A stretch of 64,000 nt of DNA from Stenotrophomonas rhizophila (GCF_001704155.1 NZ_CP016294.1:3283501-3347500); one strand, 5' to 3'; shown: positions 36,252-47,249, counted from the first letter of the stretch. Numbers and translations are program-made. Notes: generated by a model from the letters alone, not told the origin.

Positions 36252-36275
36252 AAGGCCCCGGGAAACCGGGGCCTT
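36252..36275. terminator. Bidirectional intrinsic terminator
   Basis: Arms AAGGCCCCGG and CCGGGGCCTT around the tetraloop GAAA, with an A-run in front and TT/CTGTTT behind. It lies between the tandem paralogue operon and the convergent clpB gene and should stop both. Confidence 0.88.
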
Positions 36276-36296
36276 CTGTTTGGATCACATCGCCAC

Positions 36297-38882
<2,586 letters not shown>

Positions 38883-38930
38883 GGGGGTGTCCTCGATATG
38901 TTGCCGCTGGCCGAGCCAGCACTATCTGAC

Positions 38931-38958
38931 AGATGCGGTTATGCAGGCGTGTTTCAAG
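38931..38958 (-). promoter_or_regulatory. Heat-shock (sigma-32) promoter of clpB
   Basis: On the minus strand CTTGAAA (38958-38952), a 13-bp spacer, then CCGCATCT (38938-38931). This fits the RpoH consensus CTTGAAA-N13/14-CCCCATNT with one mismatch in the -10. It lies about 50 bp upstream of the clpB ATG. Confidence 0.75.
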
Positions 38959-39067
38959 GGGGGATGAGAACGCATTCAGGCCCCGGACGACGTGGCAGCG
39001 ACATCGCCATCACGCCTGCTTGGCAGCGCAGGCGGGAGGCTGGGCGCTCCTGTCGCGGAGCTTGCGC

Positions 39068-39778
39068 ATGCATTACGAGCTGTACTACTGGACCGGCATC
39101 CAGGGCCGGGGCGAGTTCATCCGGCTGGCGCTGGAAGATGCTGGCGCCTCCTATACGGACATGGCGCGGGTGCACGGCGACGAGGTGATGCAGCCGTTCC
39201 TGGACGGCAAGGCCGAGGGGTTGCGCCCGTTCGCGCCGCCGTTCTTGGTCAGCGGCCGACAGGTGATCGCGCAGGTGGGCACGATCCTCGATCATCTGGG
39301 GCCGGAGCTGGGGCTGGTACCCGAAGCCGCCTCACGCCGGGTGCAGGCATTGCAGCTGCAGCTGACCATCGCCGACCTGGTCGCGGAGGTCCACGACACC
39401 CACCATCCCATTGCGGCCTCGAAGTACTACGAAGACCAGAAGAAGGAAGCCAAGGCGCGCGCCGCGTCGATGCGGGACGAGCGGTTGCCGAAGTTTCTGG
39501 GCTGGTTTGAAAGCGTGCTGGAGGCCAATGGCGGCCTGCACCCGCTGCGCGAGCACTCGTACGTGGACCTGTCGCTGTTCCAGCTGCTGAGCGGGCTGGA
39601 CTACATGTTCCCGCGCCGCATGCAGGCACTGCGGCCGTCGCTGCCGCTGCTGCATGCACTGAAGGACCGGGTGGAACGGCGACCGAACATCGCCGCATAC
39701 CTGGCCTCGGAACGCCGCTTGGCGTTCAACACCAACGGGATCTTTCGCCACTACCCGGAATTGGACGCGGACGCGTGA
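39068..39778 (+). CDS. Glutathione S-transferase family protein
   Basis: Protein of 236 residues. The start at 39068 (MHYELYYWTGIQGRGEFIRL) begins at the first strand of the thioredoxin-like domain and carries the candidate catalytic Tyr. GSH-site residues fall in PPFLVSGRQVIAQVGTILDHL. The all-helical C-terminal domain runs from about 90 to the end. An upstream extension in frame lacks support. Resembles sigma/mu-type GSTs common in proteobacteria; the electrophile is unknown. Confidence 0.88.
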   Translation: MHYELYYWTGIQGRGEFIRLALEDAGASYTDMARVHGDEVMQPFLDGKAEGLRPFAPPFLVSGRQVIAQVGTILDHLGPELGLVPEAASRRVQALQLQLTIADLVAEVHDTHHPIAASKYYEDQKKEAKARAASMRDERLPKFLGWFESVLEANGGLHPLREHSYVDLSLFQLLSGLDYMFPRRMQALRPSLPLLHALKDRVERRPNIAAYLASERRLAFNTNGIFRHYPELDADA

Positions 39779-39789
39779 CGCATTCCTTG

Positions 39790-39812
39790 GGCCGACCAAC
39801 GGTCGGCGCTAC
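39790..39812 (-). repeat. GTAG repeat, first half of an inverted pair
   Basis: Arms GCCGACC and GGTCGGC around AAC, then GCTAC. It begins 11 bp after the gst stop. The mirror copy at 39841 is an exact inverse of the same sequence, so the two GTAG ends face each other across a 28-bp spacer. Confidence 0.88.
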
Positions 39813-39840
39813 GGAGCGCCTCGGACGGAGGCCTGTCCCG

Positions 39841-39864
39841 GTAGCGCCGACCGTTGGTCGGCCC
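39841..39864 (+). repeat. GTAG repeat, second half of an inverted pair
   Basis: GTAGCGCCGACC, GTT, GGTCGGCCC. It lies 7 bp before the stop of the convergent permease gene. The pair 39790/39841 could fold as one long cruciform in the convergent gap. Confidence 0.88.
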
Positions 39865-39871
39865 AGGCGGT

Positions 39872-41488
39872 CTACGCCGCGTCCTTTTCCCGTGCGGGCA
39901 CCGGAATAACCGACAATAGGGCCAACAGCACCGCCAGCGCCACATACGCGCCCGCGAACTGCCACATGATCTGCTCCGGCAAGCCTTCCAGTGTCCACGG
40001 CAGGTAGATCCCACCGCGCGGATCGACCGAGTGGATCAGCCCGAACAGGGTAAGCGCCGCAGCCACCAGCAGGATCCCGGAAGAGCGCAGCAGCCTGCCG
40101 TCGATCATCGCCACCACCGCGGCAATCCACAGCATCGAGGTGATGATGAAGCCATTGCCCAAGGTGAAGATCACCGCCAGCTCCGGCAGCCCATGCCCAT
40201 CGAGCGTGGTGGTCATCGCCGCCAGCTGCTCGGGCGGGATCCAGCCCGGCGCCTTGATCGCCAGCAGGTAGGCCACCGAAGGAAGGAACCCCAGCACCAT
40301 CGCACCGGCATGCTCGCGCGGCGTTGCCTGGAACGCCTGGGTGGTGATGTCGATGGCCACGTACACGATGATCGGCGCCAGCACCGCCAGCGGCAGCCAC
40401 TGCACCAACCCGGAAATCACCCCCAGCATGCCGCCGATGCCCACGAACAGCCCGGTCAGCAGCGTGTAGCCGCTGCGCGCGCCCATGTGCTTGTACGCCG
40501 GCTGGCCGATGTACGGCGTGGTCTGCGCCACGCCGCCGCACAGGCCAGCCACCAGCGTGGCCACCGCCTCCACCAGCAGGATGTCGCGGGTGCGGTAGTC
40601 ATCACCGGCCGCACGTGCGCTTTCAGAGACGTTGATGCCGCCCACCACCATCAGCAGGCCGAACGGCAGCAGCAGCGGCAGGTAGGTGATCGCGGTGGGC
40701 AGGCCATCGATGAAGCCCAGCGTCGGCCACGGCAGCACCATCTGCAGCGGGGTCCACTCGGGCACCTTGAAGCCCGGTGCACCCAGCCCGGCCAGGCCGA
40801 GCCCGTAGTACAGCACCGTGCCGAACACGAAGGCCACCAGCACGCCCGGGGCGCGGATCGGCAGCTTGCGCTTGGCCACCAGCACGTACAACAGCAGGCC
40901 CAGCGTGACGAAGCCGACCACCGGCGAGCGCAGCGTTTCCAGCAGCGGCAGGAAGCCCATCAGCACGATCGCGATGCCGGCGATGGAGCCCAGCAGCGAG
41001 GCGCGCGGCAGCGCGCGGGTGACCGCTTCGCCGAAGAACGAGAGCACGGTCTTGAGCACGCCCATGATCACCAGCGAGGCCATGCCCAGCTGCCAGGTGG
41101 CAATGGCCGCATCGTGCGGAGCCAACCCCTGCGCCTTGAAGGCCAGGAACGCCGGGCCCAGCACCAGCAGCGCCATGCCGATGCTGGTCGGCGCATCCAG
41201 GCCGAGCGGCATGGCGGTGACGCCATCGCGGCCGGTGCGCGCGGCCAGCCGCCGTGCCATCCAGGTGTAGAGCACGTTGCCGACCAGCACGCCGAAGGCG
41301 GTGCCGGGGAACATGCGCCCGAACACCACGTCGGCGGGGAACTGGAAGATGCCGACCAGCGCCATCGCGATGAAGCCCAGGATCGACAGGTTGTCGACCA
41401 CCAGGCCGAAAAAGCCGTTGAGATCGCCGGCGACGAACCAGCGGGGGCGACCGGAGACAGGAGCGGATGCAGGCATGCGAGGGGGCAC
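39872..41488 (-). CDS. Putative xanthine/uracil-type permease (NCS2/AzgA-like fold)
   Basis: Integral membrane protein of 538 residues with about 12-14 hydrophobic segments. Features of the NCS2-like family include ITYLPLLLPFGLLMVVGGIN, SYIGQ-like TTPYIGQPAYKHMGARSGYT and a Gly-rich IGGMLGVISGLVQWLPLAVL. The N-terminus GDLNGFFGLVVDNLSILGFI also fits. Start at 41488, or the ATG 4 codons later. Substrate (nucleobase, sulfate or other anion) cannot be decided from sequence. Confidence 0.75.
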   Translation of the reverse strand: MPPRMPASAPVSGRPRWFVAGDLNGFFGLVVDNLSILGFIAMALVGIFQFPADVVFGRMFPGTAFGVLVGNVLYTWMARRLAARTGRDGVTAMPLGLDAPTSIGMALLVLGPAFLAFKAQGLAPHDAAIATWQLGMASLVIMGVLKTVLSFFGEAVTRALPRASLLGSIAGIAIVLMGFLPLLETLRSPVVGFVTLGLLLYVLVAKRKLPIRAPGVLVAFVFGTVLYYGLGLAGLGAPGFKVPEWTPLQMVLPWPTLGFIDGLPTAITYLPLLLPFGLLMVVGGINVSESARAAGDDYRTRDILLVEAVATLVAGLCGGVAQTTPYIGQPAYKHMGARSGYTLLTGLFVGIGGMLGVISGLVQWLPLAVLAPIIVYVAIDITTQAFQATPREHAGAMVLGFLPSVAYLLAIKAPGWIPPEQLAAMTTTLDGHGLPELAVIFTLGNGFIITSMLWIAAVVAMIDGRLLRSSGILLVAAALTLFGLIHSVDPRGGIYLPWTLEGLPEQIMWQFAGAYVALAVLLALLSVIPVPAREKDAA

Positions 41489-41565
41489 GGGGTGGGGGGT
41501 ACCCGATGGTAGGCGTTCATTGCGCCGGGCGACAGACGCATGCGTGGAACACCGGGGCGCGCCCT

Positions 41566-41590
41566 GTACCGACCAACGGTCGGTACCTAC
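41566..41590 (-). repeat. GTAG repeat upstream of the permease
   Basis: Perfect 9-bp arms GTACCGACC and GGTCGGTAC around AAC, then CTAC. First of two units in the same orientation between the poxB stop and the permease start. Confidence 0.85.
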
Positions 41591-41601
41591 CGGCGCGGCA
41601 G

Positions 41602-41629
41602 GTCACGACCGTTGGTCGTGACGCCCTAC
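41602..41629 (-). repeat. GTAG repeat supplying the poxB stop codon
   Basis: Perfect 9-bp arms GTCACGACC and GGTCGTGAC around GTT, then GCCCTAC. On the minus strand the GTAG at 41629-41626 provides the TAG that ends poxB. Confidence 0.82.
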
Positions 41630-43347
41630 GGCTTGTTGAGGAAATTGTTGGCCAGCAGGTCGCGCACGTCCCCTACCCGCCCGTGCAGCAGCGCCTTGGC
41701 CGCATACAGGGCGGTCCCGGCCACCTGCTTGGCCTCCACCTGCGGCGGCATCACCAGCTCGGTGGGGCTGGTATGCACGTCCAGCAGCGCCGGGCCGGGG
41801 TGGGCCAGCACGTCCTGCACCGCCTGCTCCAGGTCTTCGCTGCGGGTCACGGTGCGACCGTAGAAGCCGATCACCTCGGCCAGGCGGCCGAAGTCGGGGT
41901 TTTTCAGATCGGTGTAGTTGTCCAGCAGGCCCTGCACCTTCTGCTCCAGCTCCACGAAGTTCAGCGAGCTGTTGTTGTAGACCACCACCTTGATCGGCAG
42001 GTTCTCCTGCACGGCGGTGAGCAGCTCGCCGAGAAGCATCGCGATGCCGCCATCGCCGCACATCGCGATCACCTGCCGGCCCGGGAACGCCTTCTGCAGG
42101 CCCAGCGCCTGCGGCAGGGCATTGGCCATCGTGCCGTGCAGCAGGCTGGTCAGCGTGCGGCGGCGACCATTGGTGCGGATATGGCGCAGGATCCACACCA
42201 TCGGCGAACCGCAGTCGGCGGTAAACAGCGCATCGTCATCGCCATGCCGGTCGAGCAGCGCGGTGAGATGCTGCGGATGGATCAGCTCGCCCTCGCCCGG
42301 GTACTCCTCCTTCGCGCGGGTCTCCAGCGCCTTCTCGCGGTGGCCGATGCACTCGTCCAGAAAGCTGCGGTCCTCGCGTTCCGGCAGCAGCGGCAGCAGC
42401 GCCTCCAGGGTCGGGCCGATGTCGCCCACCACGCCCAGCTGCACCGGGTGGCGCCGGCCCAGGTGGCTGCCATCGCGGTCGACCTGGATCAACGTCGCCT
42501 TGTCCGGATAGTACTGGCCCCAGGCGAAATCCGCACCGAGCAGCAGCAGCGTGTCGCACGCCATCAGCGTGTGGTAGCCCGACTCAATGCCGAAAATACC
42601 GGTCATGCCCATGTTGTACGGGTTGTCATGCTCCACGAAATCCTTGGCCCGCGAAGTGTGCGCGATCGGCGCCTTGAGGTGCGCGGCCAGCGCGACAAGT
42701 TGATCGTGCGCGTGCTCGCAGCCGGCACCGGCATAAATGCCGATGCGCTTGCCCGCGCCGATCAGCGCCGCGATGCGCTGCAGTTCGTCGTCGTTGGGGC
42801 GCAGTACTGGCTGGGTGTAGTGCACGGAAAACGGCTGATCGTCCTTGACCTCGGCTTCAGCAATGTCGGCCGGCAGGATCAGCACCGCCACGCCGCGCCG
42901 GCTGATCGCCGCCTGGCAGGCCAGGGTCGCCATCCGCCGCGCCTGCGCCGGGGTGCACACCTGCTCGCAGAACACGCTGCAGCTGGCGTACACCGCCTTG
43001 AAGTCGACTTCCTGCGGGAACTCCATGCCCAGCTCGGTGGTGACCACCTGGCTGGCGATCAGCACCAGCGGCGTGCGGTTGCGGTTGGCCTCGAAGATGC
43101 CGTTGATGAAATGCAGCCCGCCCGGGCCGCAGGAGCCGGCGCAGGCGGTGAGCTGGCCACTGATCAGCGAATCGGCACCGGCCGCGAACGCCGCAGCCTC
43201 TTCATGGCGCACGTGCACCCAGTCGATGTCACTGCGATGGATCGCATCGGTGACATGGTTGAGGGTGTCGCCGACGATCCCGTAGCAGTGCCGCACACCG
43301 GCGGCCTGCAGGGTATCGACGACGATTTCGGCAACGCGCTTGCTCAT
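41626..43347 (-). CDS. poxB: Pyruvate dehydrogenase (quinone), PoxB-type ThDP enzyme
   Basis: Thiamine-diphosphate/FAD flavoprotein of 573 residues, oxidising pyruvate to acetate with electrons to ubiquinone at the membrane. Pyr domain at the N-terminus with the catalytic Glu in VRHEEAAAFAAGADS. The ThDP motif is in CGDGGIAMLLGELLTAVQEN followed by VVVYNNSSLNFVELE, typical of PoxB. The C-terminal ~25 residues (LLHGRVGDVRDLLANNFLNK) could be the membrane-docking peptide. Its stop codon is formed by a GTAG repeat. Confidence 0.9.
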   Translation of the reverse strand: MSKRVAEIVVDTLQAAGVRHCYGIVGDTLNHVTDAIHRSDIDWVHVRHEEAAAFAAGADSLISGQLTACAGSCGPGGLHFINGIFEANRNRTPLVLIASQVVTTELGMEFPQEVDFKAVYASCSVFCEQVCTPAQARRMATLACQAAISRRGVAVLILPADIAEAEVKDDQPFSVHYTQPVLRPNDDELQRIAALIGAGKRIGIYAGAGCEHAHDQLVALAAHLKAPIAHTSRAKDFVEHDNPYNMGMTGIFGIESGYHTLMACDTLLLLGADFAWGQYYPDKATLIQVDRDGSHLGRRHPVQLGVVGDIGPTLEALLPLLPEREDRSFLDECIGHREKALETRAKEEYPGEGELIHPQHLTALLDRHGDDDALFTADCGSPMVWILRHIRTNGRRRTLTSLLHGTMANALPQALGLQKAFPGRQVIAMCGDGGIAMLLGELLTAVQENLPIKVVVYNNSSLNFVELEQKVQGLLDNYTDLKNPDFGRLAEVIGFYGRTVTRSEDLEQAVQDVLAHPGPALLDVHTSPTELVMPPQVEAKQVAGTALYAAKALLHGRVGDVRDLLANNFLNKP

Positions 43348-43441
43348 GGCGGCACTTCCACGTTCGGGGGAAGTACCAGCCTAGACCTGCGAGGGTGACA
43401 CCGGCGTGCGAATCAGCGCGTACCCGGGTCATACGTTGGTG

Positions 43442-43846
43442 TTATTCCCGTTCGGCTGCCTTTGCCTGGGCGAGCAGCCGGGGGAAGGCGTCCAACGCGT
43501 CGGAATTGCGTCGAATCTGGGCAAGCAGCATGCCTACCTGCTGAGGGGTGCCGGATTGCATGTAAACCTCCGCCTGGATCTCCCTTGGCATGTACCCCTC
43601 GGACACCATCAGTTCCATGAAAGTGCGGAAAGCCCGCGGAGAAGACCGTTCCAGTGCCACACCGACAGGGTCCTGGGGGGCAGGACACGTCGGAGCAGCG
43701 GCTGCGGCTTCCGCCGGGCGGTTGCTGATTTCAGCGACGGACAGCGTCTGCGTGCCGATCGTTGCCTGCTGCTTGTCGTTGGTCTGCGACGCGACCGCTT
43801 GCCGCGCGACCGACGCCTGCGAGGAACTGGAACCTACGGAATGCAC
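43442..43846 (-). CDS. Small Ser/Ala/Gln-rich protein of unknown function
   Basis: Protein of 134 residues. The GTG at 43846 is preferred because AGGGAG sits 5 bp in front; upstream in-frame ATGs lack such a site. The N-terminal ~70 residues are low-complexity and polar (MHSVGSSSSQASVARQAVAS), with no signal peptide. A helical C-terminal half follows (SPRAFRTFMELMVSEGYMPR, GMLLAQIRRNSDALDAFPRL). Family not recognised. The disordered Ser-rich start is like that of proteins delivered by specialised secretion systems, but no such system is visible here. Confidence 0.6.
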   Translation of the reverse strand: MHSVGSSSSQASVARQAVASQTNDKQQATIGTQTLSVAEISNRPAEAAAAAPTCPAPQDPVGVALERSSPRAFRTFMELMVSEGYMPREIQAEVYMQSGTPQQVGMLLAQIRRNSDALDAFPRLLAQAKAAERE

Positions 43847-43929
43847 GGCAACTCCCTGGAATCGATGGTTCCCCATTTTTCGCCATGCCCATTGCATGTG
43901 CTTCCAGAAAAACATCGCTCCAGGCGTCG

Positions 43930-43962
43930 CAAAACGACTTCACCTGCTGCGATCAAAACGAC
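43930..43962 (-). repeat. 24-bp-period direct repeat upstream of the small protein gene
   Basis: On the minus strand GTCGTTTTG occurs twice, separated by 15 bp, 84 bp before the GTG start at 43846. One copy overlaps the last codons of the DUF3574 gene. Direct repeats of this kind can be activator sites. Confidence 0.4.
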
Positions 43963-44429
43963 ACTTCCACCGCCTGCTGTGACCACAGCACCGACTGGTG
44001 CTTCGTCGCCTGCTTCCATGCCAGGCGGATCGCCTCGATATCCGCGCGCCGCTGCGGGGTGTTTTCGTGCAGCACCACCAGCACCTTGGTGCGCAGGCGA
44101 TTGGGCTCCTTGGCGCCGCGGAACAGCCACTGGCCGTAGGCATCGAACACGGTCAGGCCATCCGGGAAGCGCGGGGTGACCTGCTTGTCCAGGAAGTCGC
44201 GCCACTGCGCCTCGCTGATCGCATCGGTCTGCTCGCGATCAGAGGCACCGCTTTCCTCGCCCACGCCGAAGTACAGCTCGCTGCGCACCCAGTTGGTCGC
44301 CGCATCCGGACGGGCGGCATCGCCCTGGAGGGTGGCGGTGGCGGATTCGGGCGCGCGCGGGGTCGGGGTAGCGGTGGCGCAGCCGCCGAGGGCGAGCAAG
44401 GCGGCCAGGAGGAGGGGGGAAAGCTTCAT
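43953..44429 (-). CDS. DUF3574 domain lipoprotein
   Basis: Protein of 158 residues. The start at 44429 opens signal peptide MKLSPLLLAALLALGGCATA with lipobox LGGC (lipidation at Cys17). The body matches DUF3574: SELYFGVGEESG, SEAQWRDFLDKQVTPRFPDG, LTVFDAYGQWLFRG and RLRTKVLVVLHENT. Function of the domain is unknown. A longer in-frame start would disrupt the signal peptide. Confidence 0.85.
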   Translation of the reverse strand: MKLSPLLLAALLALGGCATATPTPRAPESATATLQGDAARPDAATNWVRSELYFGVGEESGASDREQTDAISEAQWRDFLDKQVTPRFPDGLTVFDAYGQWLFRGAKEPNRLRTKVLVVLHENTPQRRADIEAIRLAWKQATKHQSVLWSQQAVEVSF

Positions 44430-44464
44430 GGTGCAGGGGGCTCCGGGTGCTGCGAGGGTTCCGT

Positions 44465-44487
44465 GGACATGCATGGCGTGTCGCTAC
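44465..44487 (-). repeat. GTAG repeat (GACACGC subfamily)
   Basis: GGACATGCATGGCGTGTCG followed by CTAC, differing by one base from the unit at 22182-22204. It lies in the gap between the divergent DUF3574 lipoprotein and second TonB receptor genes. Confidence 0.78.
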
Positions 44488-44641
44488 GCGGTGGACAGGG
44501 TGACGGATTCCGGCATCGCCGCAGATCACGTCCGGTTATGTGCTGATAGCCGTCGGTACTGGGACTTGCATCACAGGCCGGGTTCACGCCAAGATAATAT
44601 ATCGCTTCATCCGGATGGAACAATAGTTTCATCTGGGACCA

Positions 44642-44658
44642 GCCGGGCAACGCCCGGC
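44642..44658. repeat. Hairpin just before the poly-C tract
   Basis: Arms GCCGGGC and GCCCGGC around AAC. The stem has the AAC loop of the GTT-loop repeats but lacks the GTAG terminus. It is 7 bp from the run of 15 C. Confidence 0.6.
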
Positions 44659-44665
44659 ACCCCTG

Positions 44666-44680
44666 CCCCCCCCCCCCCCC
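44666..44680 (+). promoter_or_regulatory. Run of 15 C in the leader of the second TonB receptor
   Basis: Fifteen uninterrupted C between 44666 and 44680, ending 21 bp before the ATG at 44702. CTGGAG (44691-44696) is the likely ribosome site between them. Homopolymer runs this long in front of surface-protein genes are classic slippage sites. An AT-rich AAGATAATATAT at 44591-44602 is the likely -10 region upstream. Confidence 0.6.
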
Positions 44681-44701
44681 GTTCTTGCTGCTGGAGCCCG
44701 C

Positions 44702-47149
44702 ATGTCCCGTCCGTCCGCGTCGCGCCTTGGCCTTGCCATTGCCATGGTCCTGTCCTCTCCCCTTCTCGCCCGGGACCTCCATGCGCAGGACGCGCCCGCC
44801 TCCGCCACCACGCTGGACACGGTGATTGTCACCGGCACCCGCGCCATCGACCGCACCGTGCTCGAATCGACCTCGCCGGTGGACGTTCTCACCGCCGAGG
44901 ACATCCGCCGCGCCGGCGTGGTCAATGGCGAGCTGGGCAGCGCGCTGCAGGCGCTGCTGCCTTCGTTCAACTTCCCGCGCCAGTCCAACTCCGGCGGTGC
45001 CGACCACGTGCGCGCCGCCCAGCTGCGCGGGCTGTCGCCCGACCAGGTACTGGTGCTGGTGAACGGCAAGCGCCGCCACACCAGCGCGCTGGTGAACACC
45101 GACAGCAAGATCGGCAAAGGCACCACGCCGGTCGACTTCAACTCCATTCCGGTCAGCGCCATCAAGCGCATCGAAGTACTGCGCGACGGCGCCGGCGCGC
45201 TCTACGGCTCGGATGCGGTGGCCGGTGTGATCAACGTGATCCTGGATGACGCCCCGGAAGGCGGCGCCATCGAAGCCAGCTTCGGTGCCAACCACACCGA
45301 CCTCAAGCCGATCGACCGCACGCTCACCGATGGCCAGACCAGCTTCGCCAGCGCCAAGGTCGGCACCGCGCTGGGCGAAGACGGCGGCTTCCTGCGCGTG
45401 GGCCTGGAGCTGAAGAACCGCGAAGGCACCAACCGCGCCGGCTTCGACCAGATTCCGCCGTGGGACCAGACCGATGCGAACCTGGCCCTGCAGGGCCAGC
45501 GCAACTACGTGCTCGGCGATGGCAAGACCAAGGACCTCAACGCCTGGATCAACACCGAACTGCCGTTCGGTGAAACCTCGAAGTTCTACTTCTTCAGCAC
45601 CTTCAACCAGCGCGACACCGAAGGCGCCAACTACTTCCGTTACCCCGACAGCGACGCCAACTGGACCGAGCTGTACCCCAACGGCTACCGCCCGGTTTCC
45701 GAAGGCGAGAACCGCGACGTGCAGGCCGTGGCCGGAGCCAAGGGCCAGTGGGGCGAGTGGAACTACGACGCCAGCCTGGATTACGGCTTCAATGACTTCA
45801 CTTACCGCCTGCGCAACTCGCTCAACGCCTCGCTGGGCCCAGGCAGCCCGACCCGGTTCAAGACTGGCGATTACCGCAATGAACTGACCGTGGGCAACTT
45901 CGACCTCGGCCGGGTGTTCACCCAGGGCGACAACACCCACAGCCTCGGCCTGGGCCTGGAAGCGCGCCGCGACCACTTCCAGACTCGCCCCGGTGACCCC
46001 GCCAGCTACGCCGCCGGCCCCTACACCGACCGCCCGACTGGCTCGCAGGCCGGTGGTGGGCTGACCCCGCAGGACGCCACCTCGCTCCGCCGCGACGTGA
46101 CCAGTGCGTATGCCAGCCTGTCCAGCCAATTCGGCGAACACTTCTCCAGCGACCTGGCCGCACGCTACGAGCACAGCGACGATTACGGCGGCGAACTCAC
46201 CGGCAAGCTGGGCCTGCGCTATGAGTTCACCCCGGCGTTCGCACTGCGTGGCGCGATCTCCAACAACTTCCGCGCGCCGTCGCTGGCGCAGATCGGCTAT
46301 GAATCCACCTCCACCGGTTACAACGCCGCCGGCCAGCTCGTGCAGGGCCGCACGCTGTCGGTGAACAACCCGATCGCGCGCGGGCTGGGTGCCACCGACC
46401 TGAAGCCGGAAAAGTCGGTCAACACCAGCCTGGGCTTCACCAGCCGCATCGGCGACCACTTCGACCTGTCGCTGGACTTCTACCAGATCGATATCGATGA
46501 CCGCATCGCGCTGTCGGAGAGCATCACCGGCGATGCGCTCACCGATTACGTGCAGCAGCAGTTCGGCGTGGCCGGGCTGCAGAGCGCCAATTTCTTCGTC
46601 AACGCCGCCGATACCCGCACGCGCGGCGCCGAGCTGGTGACCAACTGGCGGCAAGGGCTGGGCGATGGGGAACTGGTGCTGACCGGCACCTACGCCTACA
46701 ACAAGACCACGTTGAAGAACGTGCTGGCCACGCCGGCGAGCCTGTTGGCGCTGGATCCGGACTACGTGCTGTTCGGCCTGGAAGAGACCAACACCCTGAC
46801 CGATGCCACGCCGCGCACGCGGGCGCAGCTGGCGGCGACCTGGGCCAATGACCGCTGGACGTTGAGCAGCCGCCTGAGTCGTTACGGCAGCGTGACCCGG
46901 GTGTTCAACTTCGGCGATGGGTATGTGCCGCGGCAGACCTACGGGGCCGAGTGGCAGCTGGATGCCGAGGTGGAGTACCGGATCACGCCGCAGTGGAGCG
47001 TGGCGCTGGGTGGGCAGAACCTGACCGACAATTATTCGGATCTGTCCAACGAGGACATCTATTACTTCGGCAATCTGCCGTATGACGTGCTGTCGCCGAT
47101 TGGCAGCAATGGTGCCTATTATTACGGGCGCGTTCGTTACACGTTCTGA
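44702..47149 (+). CDS. TonB-dependent outer-membrane receptor (second paralogue)
   Basis: Protein of 815 residues. Signal peptide MSRPSASRLGLAIAMVLSSP is cleaved near LHAQ. TonB-box-like LDTVIVTGTR precedes the plug (AAQLRGLSPDQVLVLVNGKR, LYGSDAVAGVINVIL) and a beta barrel that ends in aromatic YYYGRVRYTF. It shares the plug signature and much of the barrel with the receptor at 24431. Ligand unknown. The leader contains a poly-C tract, so expression may vary. Confidence 0.92.
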   Translation: MSRPSASRLGLAIAMVLSSPLLARDLHAQDAPASATTLDTVIVTGTRAIDRTVLESTSPVDVLTAEDIRRAGVVNGELGSALQALLPSFNFPRQSNSGGADHVRAAQLRGLSPDQVLVLVNGKRRHTSALVNTDSKIGKGTTPVDFNSIPVSAIKRIEVLRDGAGALYGSDAVAGVINVILDDAPEGGAIEASFGANHTDLKPIDRTLTDGQTSFASAKVGTALGEDGGFLRVGLELKNREGTNRAGFDQIPPWDQTDANLALQGQRNYVLGDGKTKDLNAWINTELPFGETSKFYFFSTFNQRDTEGANYFRYPDSDANWTELYPNGYRPVSEGENRDVQAVAGAKGQWGEWNYDASLDYGFNDFTYRLRNSLNASLGPGSPTRFKTGDYRNELTVGNFDLGRVFTQGDNTHSLGLGLEARRDHFQTRPGDPASYAAGPYTDRPTGSQAGGGLTPQDATSLRRDVTSAYASLSSQFGEHFSSDLAARYEHSDDYGGELTGKLGLRYEFTPAFALRGAISNNFRAPSLAQIGYESTSTGYNAAGQLVQGRTLSVNNPIARGLGATDLKPEKSVNTSLGFTSRIGDHFDLSLDFYQIDIDDRIALSESITGDALTDYVQQQFGVAGLQSANFFVNAADTRTRGAELVTNWRQGLGDGELVLTGTYAYNKTTLKNVLATPASLLALDPDYVLFGLEETNTLTDATPRTRAQLAATWANDRWTLSSRLSRYGSVTRVFNFGDGYVPRQTYGAEWQLDAEVEYRITPQWSVALGGQNLTDNYSDLSNEDIYYFGNLPYDVLSPIGSNGAYYYGRVRYTF

Positions 47150-47160
47150 TGATTGGTACC

Positions 47161-47182
47161 GCCAGGCAGGGCCTGGCGCTAC
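47161..47182 (-). repeat. GTAG repeat (CCAGGC subfamily)
   Basis: Arms GCCAGGC and GCCTGGC around AGG, then GCTAC. It starts 12 bp after the receptor stop and matches the unit at 353-375. Confidence 0.82.
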
Positions 47183-47197
47183 CGGGCGCGTTTGAAT

Positions 47198-47232
47198 GGA
47201 AGCGTGATCGTCTACTGGACGATCACGCTTCC
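47198..47232. promoter_or_regulatory. 15-bp perfect hairpin upstream of otsB
   Basis: Arms GGAAGCGTGATCGTC and GACGATCACGCTTCC around TACTG. It ends 17 bp before the otsB ATG. There is no T-run, so a simple intrinsic terminator for the receptor gene is not obvious. It could be a dimeric regulator operator, an mRNA structure, or a terminator of weak type. Confidence 0.5.
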
Positions 47233-47249
47233 GGTGGCATGTTGGCAGC

